A stretch of 64,000 nucleotides of DNA from NCBI GenBank assembly GCA_028752905.1, contig JAQNBH010000059.1, forward strand, positions 263,001 to 327,000. The letters run 5' to 3'. Shown piece after piece: positions 50,738 through 63,634 of this stretch. The translations under genes and the position numbers were made by a program. This stretch comes from Cladorhizidae sp. MBARI D1340-BT2. Taxonomy: Eukaryota > Porifera > Demospongiae > Poecilosclerida > Cladorhizidae. Below the pieces are notes generated by a model, which was given only the letters and a program-made list of their open reading frames with translations, did no database searches and was not told where the DNA came from. How positions within the stretch are numbered: the first letter of the stretch is position 1; every line of letters begins with the position of its first letter.

Positions 50738-52752
50738 CTTGATATTTGCCCTAATTTGGTCTATATGTTTCTCATTTCCCCCCCGAAAATCTTGTTTTTT
50801 TGCCGTGAAGCTCATAACTTTTCTACACTTTACCCAAATAAGATAATTTTTATATCATCGGATAGCCCTTCTAATTATCTGTCTTTTGTACTTGCCAAAC
50901 TTTTGTGTACTCTAAGTATTAGCAAGTTATGGTGATTTGAAGTGGTAAGGTTTGGGATTTTTCCTGGCGTTTTCCAGTTGCCAAAGCGGTGGCCTGCCAG
51001 TGAAAAACCACTACATTTATTGATAATCTGTTCACATTTTGCAGATAAGGGCCTTCTCTATCAGTTGACAAAATCTGGGACTTTGGTCTTGTTAATTAGG
51101 GCAGTTATGAATTGTACTCTTACTTGATGCTAAACATGTTCTTGATATTTGCCCTAATTTGGTCTATATGTTTCTCATTTTCCCCCCGAAAATCTTGTTT
51201 TTTGACCGTGAAGCTCATAACTATTCTACACTTTACCCAAAAAAGATAATTTTTATATCATCGGATAGCCCTTCTAATTATCTATCTTTTGTACGTGCCA
51301 AAATTTTGAGTACTCTAAGTATTAGGAAGTTATGGTGATTTGAATTGGTAAGGTTTGTGATTTTTCCTGGCGTTTTCCAGTTGCCAAAGCGGTGGCCTGC
51401 CTGTGAAAAACCACTACATTTATTGATAATCTGTTCACATTTTGCAGATAAGGGCCTTCTCTATCAGTTGACAAAATCTGGGACTTTGGTCTTGTTAATT
51501 AGGGCAGTTATGAATTGTACTCTTACTTGATGCTAAACATGTTCTTGATATTTGCCCTAATTTGGTCTATATGTTTCTCATTTCCCCCCCGAAAATCTTG
51601 TTTTTTTGCCGTGAAGCTCATAACTTTTCTATACTTTACCCAAAAAAGATAATTTTAATATCACCGGATAGCCCTTCTAATTATCTGTCTTTTGTACGTG
51701 CCAAAATTTTGAGTACTCTAAGTATTAGGAAGTTATGGTGATTTGAAGTGGTACGGTTTGTGATTTTTCCTGGCGTTTTCCAGTTGCCAAAGCGGTGGCC
51801 TGCCAGTGAAAAACCACTACATTTATTGATAATCTGTTCACATTTTGCAGATAAGGGCCTTCTCTATCAGTTGACAAAATCTGGGACTTTGGTCTTGTTA
51901 ATTAGGGCAGTTATGAATTGTACTCTTACTTGATGCTAAACATGTTCTTGATATTTGCCCTAATTTGGTCTATATGTTTCTCATTTCCCCCCCGAAAATC
52001 TTGTTTTTTTGCCGTGAAGCTCATAACTTTTCTATACTTTACCCAAAAAAGATAATTTTAATATCACCGGATAGCCCTTCTAATTATCTGTCTTTTGTAC
52101 GTGCCAAAATTTTGAGTACTCTAAGTATTAGGAAGTTATGGTGATTTGAAGTGGTAAGGTTTGTGATTTTTCCTGGCGTTTTCCAGTTGCCAAAGCGGTG
52201 GCCTGCCAGTGAAAAACCACTACATTTATTGATAATCTGTTCACATTTTGCAGATAAGGGCCTTCTCTATCAGTTGACAAAATCTGGGACTTTGGTCTTG
52301 TTAATTAGGGCAGTTATGAATTGTACTCTTACTTGATGCTAAACATGTTCTTGATATTTGCCCTAATTTGGTCTATATGTTTCTCATTTCCCCCCCGAAA
52401 ATCTTGTTTTTTGGCCGTGAAGCTCATAACTTTTCTACACTTTACCCAAATAAGATAATTTTTATATCATCGGATAGCCCTTCTAATTATCTGTCTTTTG
52501 TACTTGCCAAACTTTTGTGTACTCTAAGTATTAGCAAGTTATGGTGATTTGAAGTGGTAAGGTTTGGGATTTTTCCTGGCGTTTTCCAGTTGCCAAAGCG
52601 GTGGCCTGCCAGTGAAAAACCACTACATTTATTGATAATCTGTTCACATGTTGCAGATAAGGGCCTTCTCTATCAGTTGACAAAATCTGGGACTTTGGTC
52701 TTGTTAATTAGGGCAGTTATGAATTGTACTCTTACTTGATGCTAAACATGTT
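50738..52752 (+). repeat. 2015-bp five-monomer higher-order repeat, copy 4
   Basis: All five marked monomers are present, including CTGCCTGTG, GGTACGG and TTTTTTGGCCGTG. Confidence 0.88.
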
Positions 52753-53961
52753 CTTGATATTTGCCCTAATTTGGTCTATATGTTTCTCATTTCCCCCCCG
52801 AAAATCTTGTTTTTTTGCCGTGAAGCTCATAACTTTTCTATACTTTACCCAAAAAAGATAATTTTAATATCACCGGATAGCCCTTCTAATTATCTGTCTT
52901 TTGTACGTGCCAAAATTTTGAGTACTCTAAGTATTAGGAAGTTATGGTGATTTGAAGTGGTAAGGTTTGTGATTTTTCCTGGCGTTTTCCAGTTGCCAAA
53001 GCGGTGGCCTGCCAGTGAAAAACCACTACATTTATTGATAATCTGTTCACATTTTGCAGATAAGGGCCTTCTCTATCAGTTGACAAAATCTGGGACTTTG
53101 GTCTTGTTAATTAGGGCAGTTATGAATTGTACTCTTACTTGATGCTAAACATGTTCTTGATATTTGCCCTAATTTGGTCTATATGTTTCTCATTTCCCCC
53201 CCGAAAATCTTGTTTTTTTGCCGTGAAGCTCATAACTTTTCTATACTTTACCCAAAAAAGATAATTTTAATATCACCGGATAGCCCTTCTAATTATCTGT
53301 CTTTTGTACGTGCCAAAATTTTGAGTACTCTAAGTATTAGGAAGTTATGGTGATTTGAAGTGGTAAGGTTTGTGATTTTTCCTGGCGTTTTCCAGTTGCC
53401 AAAGCGGTGGCCTGCCAGTGAAAAACCACTACATTTATTGATAATCTGTTCACATTTTGCAGATAAGGGCCTTCTCTATCAGTTGACAAAATCTGGGACT
53501 TTGGTCTTGTTAATTAGGGCAGTTATGAATTGTACTCTTACTTGATGCTAAACATGTTCTTGATATTTGCCCTAATTTGGTCTATATGTTTCTCATTTCC
53601 CCCCCGAAAATCTTGTTTTTTGGCCGTGAAGCTCATAACTTTTCTACACTTTACCCAAATAAGATAATTTTTATATCATCGGATAGCCCTTCTAATTATC
53701 TGTCTTTTGTACTTGCCAAACTTTTGTGTACTCTAAGTATTAGCAAGTTATGGTGATTTGAAGTGGTAAGGTTTGGGATTTTTCCTGGCGTTTTCCAGTT
53801 GCCAAAGCGGTGGCCTGCCAGTGAAAAACCACTACATTTATTGATAATCTGTTCACATGTTGCAGATAAGGGCCTTCTCTATCAGTTGACAAAATCTGGG
53901 ACTTTGTTCTTGTTAATTAGGGCAGTTATGAATTGTACTCTTACTTGATGCTAAACATGTT
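52753..53961 (+). repeat. Truncated three-monomer copy of the higher-order repeat
   Basis: C, C, then the TTTTTTGGCCGTG A monomer. The hybrid and CTGCCTGTG monomers are absent and GGTACGG is not present. The last monomer has a private CTTTGTTCTTG. Confidence 0.75.
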
Positions 53962-55170
53962 CTTGATATTTGCCCTAATTTGGTCTATATGTTTCTCATT
54001 TTCCCCCCGAAAATCTTGTTTTTTGACCGTGAAGCTCATAACTATTCTACACTTTACCCAAAAAAGATAATTTTTATATCATCGGATAGCCCTTCTAATT
54101 ATCTATCTTTTGTACGTGCCAAAATTTTGAGTACTCTAAGTATTAGGAAGTTATGGTGATTTGAATTGGTAAGGTTTGTGATTTTTCCTGGCGTTTTCCA
54201 GTTGCCAAAGCGGTGGCCTGCCAGTGAAAAACCACTACATTTATTGATAATCTGTTCACATTTTGCAGATAAGGGCCTTCTCTATCAGTTGACAAAATCT
54301 GGGACTTTGGTCTTGTTAATTAGGGCAGTTATGAATTGTACTCTTACTTGATGCTAAACATGTTCTTGATATTTGCCCTAATTTGGTCTATATGTTTCTC
54401 ATTTCCCCCCCGAAAATCTTGTTTTTTTGCCGTGAAGCTCATAACTTTTCTATACTTTACCCAAAAAAGATAATTTTAATATCACCGGATAGCCCTTCTA
54501 ATTATCTGTCTTTTGTACGTGCCAAAATTTTGACTACTCTAAGTATTAGGAAGTTATGGTGATTTGAATTGGTAAGGTTTGTGATTTTTCCTGGCGTTTT
54601 CCAGTTGCCAAAGCGGTGGCCTGCCAGTGAAAAACCACTACATTTATTGATAATCTGTTCACATTTTGCAGATAAGGGCCTTCTCTATCAGTTGACAAAA
54701 TCTGGGACTTTGGTCTTGTTAATTAGGGCAGTTATGAATTGTACTCTTACTTGATGCTAAACATGTTCTTGATATTTGCCCTAATTTGGTCTATATGTTT
54801 CTCATTTTCCCCCCGAAAATCTTGTTTTTTGACCGTGAAGCTCATAACTATTCTACACTTTACCCAAAAAAGATAATTTTTATATCATCGGATAGCCCTT
54901 CTAATTATCTATCTTTTGTACGTACCAAAATTTTGAGTACTCTAAGTATTAGCAAGTTATGGTGATTTGAAGTGGTAAGGTTTGGGATTTTTCCTGGCGT
55001 TTTCCAGTTGCCAAAGCGGTGGCCTGCCAGTGAAAAACCACTACATTTATTGATAATCTGTTCACATGTTGCAGATAAGGGCCTTCTCTATCAGTTGACA
55101 AAATCTGGGACTTTGGTCTTGTTAATTAGGGCAGTTATGAATTGTACTCTTACTTGATGCTAAACATGTT

Positions 55171-56782
55171 CTTGATATTTGCCCTAATTTGGTCTATATG
55201 TTTCTCATTTCCCCCCCGAAAATCTTGTTTTTTTGCCGTGAAGCTCATAACTTTTCTACACTTTACCCAAATAAGATAATTTTTATATCATCGGATAGCC
55301 CTTCTAATTATCTGTCTTTTGTACTTGCCAAACTTTTGTGTACTCTAAGTATTAGCAAGTTATGGTGATTTGAAGTGGTAAGGTTTGGGATTTTTCCTGG
55401 CGTTTTCCAGTTGCCAAAGCGGTGGCCTGCCAGTGAAAAACCACTACATTTATTGATAATCTGTTCACATTTTGCAGATAAGGGCCTTCTCTATCAGTTG
55501 ACAAAATCTGGGACTTTGGTCTTGTTAATTAGGGCAGTTATGAATTGTACTCTTACTTGATGCTAAACATGTTCTTGATATTTGCCCTAATTTGGTCTAT
55601 ATGTTTCTCATTTTCCCCCCGAAAATCTTGTTTTTTGACCGTGAAGCTCATAACTATTCTACACTTTACCCAAAAAAGATAATTTTTATATCATCGGATA
55701 GCCCTTCTAATTATCTATCTTTTGTACGTGCCAAAATTTTGAGTACTCTAAGTATTAGGAAGTTATGGTGATTTGAATTGGTAAGGTTTGTGATTTTTCC
55801 TGGCGTTTTCCAGTTGCCAAAGCGGTGGCCTGCCTGTGAAAAACCACTACATTTATTGATAATCTGTTCACATTTTGCAGATAAGGGCCTTCTCTATCAG
55901 TTGACAAAATCTGGGACTTTGGTCTTGTTAATTAGGGCAGTTATGAATTGTACTCTTACTTGATGCTAAACATGTTCTTGATATTTGCCCTAATTTGGTC
56001 TATATGTTTCTCATTTCCCCCCCGAAAATCTTGTTTTTTTGCCGTGAAGCTCATAACTTTTCTATACTTTACCCAAAAAAGATAATTTTAATATCACCGG
56101 ATAGCCCTTCTAATTATCTGTCTTTTGTACGTGCCAAAATTTTGAGTACTCTAAGTATTAGGAAGTTATGGTGATTTGAAGTGGTAAGGTTTGTGATTTT
56201 TCCTGGCGTTTTCCAGTTGCCAAAGCGGTGGCCTGCCAGTGAAAAACCACTACATTTATTGATAATCTGTTCACATTTTGCAGATAAGGGCCTTCTCTAT
56301 CAGTTGACAAAATCTGGGACTTTGGTCTTGTTAATTAGGGCAGTTATGAATTGTACTCTTACTTGATGCTAAACATGTTCTTGATATTTGCCCTAATTTG
56401 GTCTATATGTTTCTCATTTCCCCCACGAAAATCTTGTTTTTTTGCCGTGAAGCTCATAACTTTTCTATACTTTACCCAAAAAAGATAATTTTAATATCAC
56501 CGGATAGCCCTTCTAATTATCTGTCTTTTGTACGTGCCAAAATTTTGAGTACTCTAAGTATTAGGAAGTTATGGTGATTTGAAGTGGTAAGGTTTGTGAT
56601 TTTTCCTGGCGTTTTCCAGTTGCCAAAGCGGTGGCCTGCCAGTGAAAAACCACTACATTTATTGATAATCTGTTCACATTTTGCAGATAAGGGCCTTCTC
56701 TATCAGTTGACAAAATCTGGGACTTTAGTCTTGTTAATTAGGGCAGTTATGAATTGTACTCTTACTTGATGCTAAACATGTT
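55171..56782 (+). repeat. Partial, diverged copy of the higher-order repeat
   Basis: Hybrid monomer, CTGCCTGTG monomer and two C monomers. The GGTACGG and TTTTTTGGCCGTG markers are missing, so this could predate those mutations or be a recombinant. Confidence 0.7.
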
Positions 56783-59700
56783 CTTGATATTTGCCCTAAT
56801 TTGGTCTATATGTTTCTCATTTTCCCCCCGAAAATCTTGTTTTTTGACCGTGAAGCTCATAACTATTCTACACTTTACCCAAAAAAGATAATTTTTATAT
56901 CATCGGATAGCCCTTCTAATTATCTATCTTTTGTACGTGCCAAAATTTTGAGTACTCTAAGTATTAGGAAGTTATGGTGATTTGAATTGGTAAGGTTTGT
57001 GATTTTTCCTGGCGTTTTCCAGTTGCCAAAGCGGTGGCCTGCCAGTGAAAAACCACTACATTTATTGATAATCTGTTCACATGTTGCAGATAAGGGCCTT
57101 CTCTATCAGTTGACAAATTCTGGGACTTTGGTCTTGTTAATTAGGGCAGTTATGAATTGTACTCTTACTTGATGCTAAACATGTTCTTGATATTTGCCCT
57201 AATTTGGTCTATATGTTTCTCATTTCCCCCCCGAAAATCTTGTTTTTTTGCCGTGAAGCTCATAACTTTTCTATACTTTACCCCAAAAAGATAATTTTAA
57301 TATCACCGGATAGCCCTTCTAATTATCTGTATTTTGTACGTGCCAAAATTTTGAGTACTCTAAGTATTAGGAAGTTATGGTGATTTGAAGTGGTAAGGTT
57401 TGTGATTTTTCCTGGCGTTTTCCAGTTGCCAAAGCGGTGGCCTGCCAGTGAAAAACCACTACATTTATTGATAATCTGTTCACATTTTGCAGATAAGGGC
57501 CTTCTCTATCAGTTGACAAAATCTGGGACTTTGGTCTTGTTAATTAGGGCAGTTATGAATTGTACTCTTACTTGATGCTAAACATGTTCTTGATATTTGC
57601 CCTAATTTGGTCTATATGTTTCTCATTTCCCCCCCGAAAATCTTGTTTTTTTGCCGTGAAGCTCATAACTTTTCTATACTTTACCCAAAAAAGATAATTT
57701 TAATATCACCGGATAGCCCTTCTAATTATCTGTCTTTTGTACGTGCCAAAATTTTGAGTACTCTAAGTATTAGGAAGTTATGGTGATTTGAAGTGGTAAG
57801 GTTTGTGATTTTTCCTGGCGTTTTCCAGTTGCCAAAGCGGTGGCCTGCCAGTGAAAAACCACTACATTTATTGATAATCTGTTCACATTTTGCAGATAAG
57901 GGCCTTCTCTATCAGTTGACAAAATCTGGGACTTTGGTCTTGTTAATTAGGGCAGTTATGAATTGTACTCTTACTTGATGCTAAACATGTTCTTGATATT
58001 TGCCCTAATTTGGTCTATATGTTTCTCATTTTCCCCCCGAAAATCTTGTTTTTTGACCGTGAAGCTCATAACTATTCTACACTTTACCCAAAAAAGATAA
58101 TTTTTATATCATCGGATAGCCCTTCTAATTATCTATCTTTTGTACGTACCAAAATTTTGAGTACTCTAAGTATTAGCAAGTTATGATGATTTGAAGTGGT
58201 AAGGTTTGGGATTTTTCCTGGCGTTTTCCAGTTGCCAAAGCGGTGGCCTGCCAGTGAAAAACCACTACATTTATTGATAATCTGTTCACATGTTGCAGAT
58301 AAGGGCCTTCTCTATCAGTTGACAAAATCTGGGACTTTGGTCTTGTTAATTAGGGCAGTTATGAATTGTACTCTTACTTGATGCTAAACATGTTCTTGAT
58401 ATTTGCCCTAATTTGGTCTATATGTTTCTCATTTCCCCCCCGAAAATCTTGTTTTTTTGCCGTGAAGCTCATAACTTTTCTATACTTTACCCAAAAAAGA
58501 TAATTTTAATATCACCGGATAGCCCTTCTAATTATCTGTCTTTTGTACGTGCCAAAATTTTGAGTACTCTAAGTATTAGGAAGTTATGGTGATTTGAAGT
58601 GGTAAGGTTTGTGATTTTTCCTGGCGTTTTCCAGTTGCCAAAGCGGTGGCCTGCCAGTGAAAAACCACTACATTTATTGATAATCTGTTCACATTTTGCA
58701 GATAAGGGCCTTCTCTATCAGTTGACAAAATCTGGGACTTTGGTCTTGTTAATTAGGGCAGTTATGAATTGTACTCTTACTTGATGCTAAACATGTTCTT
58801 GATATTTGCCCTAATTTGGTCTATATGTTTCTCATTTTCCCCCCGAAAATCTTGTTTTTTGACCGTGAAGCTCATAACTATTCTACACTTTACTCAAAAA
58901 AGATAATTTTTATATCATCGGATAGCCCTTCTAATTATCTATCTTTTGTACGTGCCAAAATTTTGAATACTCTAAGTATTAGGAAGTTATGGTGATTTGA
59001 ATTGGTAAGGTTTGTGATTTTTCCTGGCGTTTTCCAGTTGCCAAAGCGGTGGCCTGCCAGTGAAAAACCACTACATTTATTGATAATCTGTTCACATTTT
59101 GCAGATAAGGGCCTTCTCTATCAGTTGACAAAATCTGGGACTTTGGTCTTGTTAATTAGGGCAGTTATGAATTGTACTCTTACTTGATGCTAAACATGTT
59201 CTTGATATTTGCCCTAATTTGGTCTATATGTTTCTCATTTCCCCCCCGAAAATCTTGTTTTTTTGCCGTGAAGCTCATAACTTTTCTATACTTTACCCAA
59301 AAAAGATAATTTTAATATCACCGGATAGCCCTTCTAATTATCTGTCTTTTGTACGTGCCAAAATTTTGAGTACTCTAAGTATTAGGAAGTTATGGTGATT
59401 TGAATTGGTAAGGTTTGTGATTTTTCCTGGCGTTTTCCAGTTGCCAAAGCGGTGGCCTGCCAGTGAAAAACCACTACATTTATTGATAATCTGTTCACAT
59501 TTTGCAGATAAGGGCCTTCTCTATCAGTTGACAAAATCTGGGACTTTGGTCTTGTTAATTAGGGCAGTTATGAATTGTACTCTTACTTGATGCTAAACAT
59601 GTTCTTGATATTTGCCCTAATTTGGTCTATATGTTTCTCATTTCCCCCCCGAAAATCTTGTTTTTTGACCGTGAAGCTCATAACTATTCTACACTTTACT

Positions 59701-62021
59701 AAAAAAAGATAATGTTTATATCATCGAATAGCCCTTCTAATTATCTATCTTTTGTACGTACCAAAATTTTGAGTACTCTAAGTATTAGCAAGTTATGGTG
59801 ATTTGAAGTGGTAAGGTTTGGGATTTTTCCTGGCGTTTTCCAGTTGCCAAAGCGGTGGCCTGCCAGTGAAAAACCACTACATTTATTGATAATCTGTTCA
59901 CATGTTGCAGATAAGGGCCTTCTCTATCAGTTGACAAAATCTGGGACTTTGGTCTTGTTAATTAGGGCAGTTATGAATTGTACTCTTACTTGATGCTAAA
60001 CATGTTCTTGATATTTGCCCTAATTTGGTCTATATGTTTCTCATTTCCCCCCCGAAAATCTTGTTTTTTTGCCGTAAAGCTCATAACTTTTCTATACTTT
60101 ACCCAAAAAAGATAATTTTAATATCACCGGATAGCCCTTCTAATTATCTATCTTTTGTATGTGCCAAAATTTTGAGTACTCTAAGTATTAGGAAGTTATG
60201 ATGATTTGAAGTGGTAAGGTTTGTGATTTTTCCTGGCGTTTTCCAGTTGCCAAAGCGGTGGCCTGCCAGTGAAAAACCACTACATTTATTGATAATCTGT
60301 TCACATTTTGCAGATAAGGGCCTTCTCTATCAGTTGACAAAATCTGGGACTTTGGTCTTGTTAATTAGGGCAGTTATGAATTGTACTCTTACTTGATGCT
60401 AAACATGTTCTTGATATTTGCCCTAATTTGGTCTATATGTTTCTCATTTTCCCCCCGAAAATCTTGTTTTTTGACCGTGAAGCTCATAACTATTCTACAC
60501 TTTAGCCAAAAAAGATAATTTTTATATCATCGGATAGCCCTTCTAATTATCTATCTTTTGTACGTACCAAAATTTTGATTACTCTAAGTATTAGCAAGTT
60601 ATGGTGATTTGAAGTGGTAAGGTTTGGGATTTTTCCTGGCGTTTTCCAGTTGCCAAAGCGGTGGCCTGCCAGTGAAAAACCACTACATTTATTGATAATC
60701 TGTTCACATGTTGCAGATAAGGGCCTTCTCTATCAGTTGACAAAATCTGGGACTTTGGTCTTGTTAATTAGGGCAGTTATGAATTGTACTCTTACTTGAT
60801 GCTAAACATGTTCTTGATATTTGCCCTAATTTGGTCTATATGTTTCTCATTTCCCCCCCGAAAATCTTGTTTTTTGACCGTGAAGCTCATAACTATTTTA
60901 CACTTTACCCAAAAAAGATAATTTTTATATCAACGGATAGCCCTTCTAATTATCTATCTTTTGTACGTGCCAAAATTTTGAGTACTCTAAGTATTAGGAA
61001 GTTATGGTGATTTGAATTGGTAAGGTTTGTGATTTTTCCTGGCGTTTTCCAGTTGCCAAAGCGGTGGCCTGCCAGTGAAAAACCACTACATTTATTGATA
61101 ATCTGTTCACATTTTGCAGATAAGGGCCTTCTCTATCAGTTGACAAAATCTGGGACTTTGGTCTTGTTAATTAGGGCAGTTATGAATTGTACTCTTACTT
61201 GATGCTAAACATGTTCTTGATATTTGCCCTAATTTGGTCTATATGTTTCTCATTTCCCCCCCGAAAATCTTGTTTTTTTGCCGTGAAGCTCATAACTTTT
61301 CTATACTTTACCCAAAAAAGATAATTTTAATATCACCGGATAGCCCTTCTAATTATCTGTCTTTTGTACGTGCCAAAATTTTGAGTACTCTAAGTATTAG
61401 GAAGTTATGGTGATTTGAAGTGGTAAGGTTTGTGATTTTTCCTGGCGTTTTCCAGTTGCCAAAGCGGTGGCCTGCCAGTGAAAAACCACTACATTTATTG
61501 ATAATCTGTTCACATTTTGCAGATAAGGGCCTTCTCTATCAGTTGACAAAATCTGGGACTTTGGTCTTGTTAATTAGGGCAGTTATGAATTGTACTCTTA
61601 CTTGATGCTAAACATGTTCTTGATATTTGCCCTAATTTGGTCTATATGTTTCTCATTTTCCCCCCGAAAATCTTGTTTTTTGACCGTGAAGCTCATAACT
61701 ATTCTACACTTTACCCAAAAAAGATAATTTTTATATCATCGGATAGCCCTTCTAATTATCTATCTTTTGTACGTACCAAAATTTTGAGTACTCTAAGTAT
61801 TAGCAAGTTATGGTGATTTGAAGTGGTAAGGTTTGGGATTTTTCCTGGCGTTTTCCAGTTGCCAAAGCGGTGGCCTGCCAGTGAAAAACCACTACATTTA
61901 TTGATAATCTGTTCACATGTTGCAGATAAGGGCCTTCTCTATCAGTTGACAAAATCTGGGACTTTGGTCTTGTTAATTAGGGCAGTTATGAATTGTACTC
62001 TTACTTGATGCTAAACATGTT

Positions 62022-62425
62022 CTTGATATTTGCCCTAATTTGGTCTATATGTTTCTCATTTCCCCCCCGAAAATCTTGTTTTTTTTGCCGTGAAGCTCAT
62101 AACTTTTCTATACTTTACCCAAAAAATATAATTTTAATATCACCGGATAGCCCTTCTAATTATCTGTCTTTTGTACGTGCCAAAATTTTGAGTACTCTAA
62201 GTATTAGGAAGTTATGGTGATTTGAAGTGGTAAGGTTTGTGATTTTTCCTGGCGTTTTCCAGTTGCCAAAGCGGTGGCCTGCCAGTGAAAAACCACTACA
62301 TTTATTGATAATCTGTTCACATTTTGCAGATAAGGGCCTTCTCTATCAGTTGACAAAATCTGGGACTTTGGTCTTGTTAATTAGGGCAGTTATGAATTGT
62401 ACTCTTACTTGATGCTAAACATGTT
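62022..62425 (+). repeat. 404-bp monomer
   Basis: An extra T in the T-run (eight T after CTTG), as at 8584, but on a CTATAC/AAAAAATATAATT background, so it probably arose independently by slippage. Confidence 0.93.
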
Positions 62426-63634
62426 CTTGATATTTGCCCTAATTTGGTCTATATGTTTCTCATTTCCCCCCCGAAAATCTTGTTTTTTGACCGTGAAGCT
62501 CATAACTATTCTACACTTTACCCAAAAAAGATAATTTTTATATCATCGGATAGCCCTTCTAATTATCTATCTTTTATACGTGCCAAAATTTTGAGTACTC
62601 TAAGTATTAGGAAGTTATGGTGATTTGAATTGGTAAGGTTTGTGATTTTTCCTGGCGTTTTCCAGTTGCCAAAGCGGTGGCCTGCCAGTGAAAAACCACT
62701 ACATTTATTGATAATCTGTTCACATTTTGCAGATAAGGGCCTTCTCTATCAGTTGACAAAATCTGGGACTTTGGTCTTGTTAATTATGGCAGTTATGAAT
62801 TGTACTCTTACTTGATGCTAAACATGTTCTTGATATTTGCCCTAATTTGGTCTATATGTTTCTCATTTTCCCCCCGAAAATCTTGTTTTTTGACCGTGAA
62901 GCTCATAACTATTCTACACTTTACCCAAAAAAGATAATTTTTATATCATCGGATAGCCCTTCTAATTATCTATCTTTTGTACGTGCCAAAATTTTGAGTA
63001 CTCTAAGTATTAGGAAGTTATGGTGATTTGAATTGGTAAGGTTTGTGATTTTTCCTGGCGTTTTCCAGTTGCCAAAGCGGTGGCCTGCCAGTGAAAAACC
63101 ACTACATTTATTGATAATCTGTTCACATTTTGCAGATAAGGGCCTTCTCTATCAGTTGACAAAATCTGGGACTTTGGTCTTGTTAATTAGGGCAGTTATG
63201 AATTGTACTCTTACTTGATGCTAAACATGTTCTTGATATTTGCCCTAATTTGGTCTATATGTTTCTCATTTTCCCCACGAAAATCTTGTTTTTTGACCGT
63301 GAAGCTCATAACTATTCTACACTTTACCCAAAAAAGATAATTTTTATATCATCGGATAGCCCTTCTAATTATCTATCTTTTGTACGTACCAAAATTTTGA
63401 GTACTCTAAGTATTAGCAAGTTATGATGATTTGAAGTGGTAAGGTTTGGGATTTTTCCTGGCGTTTTCCAGTTGCCAAAGCGGTGGCCTGCCAGTGAAAA
63501 ACCACTACATTTATTGATAATCTGTTCACATGTTGCAGATAAGGGCCTTCTCTATCAGTTGACAAATTCTGGGACTTTGGTCTTGTTAATTAGGGCAGTT
63601 ATGAATTGTACTCTTACTTGATGCTAAACATGTT

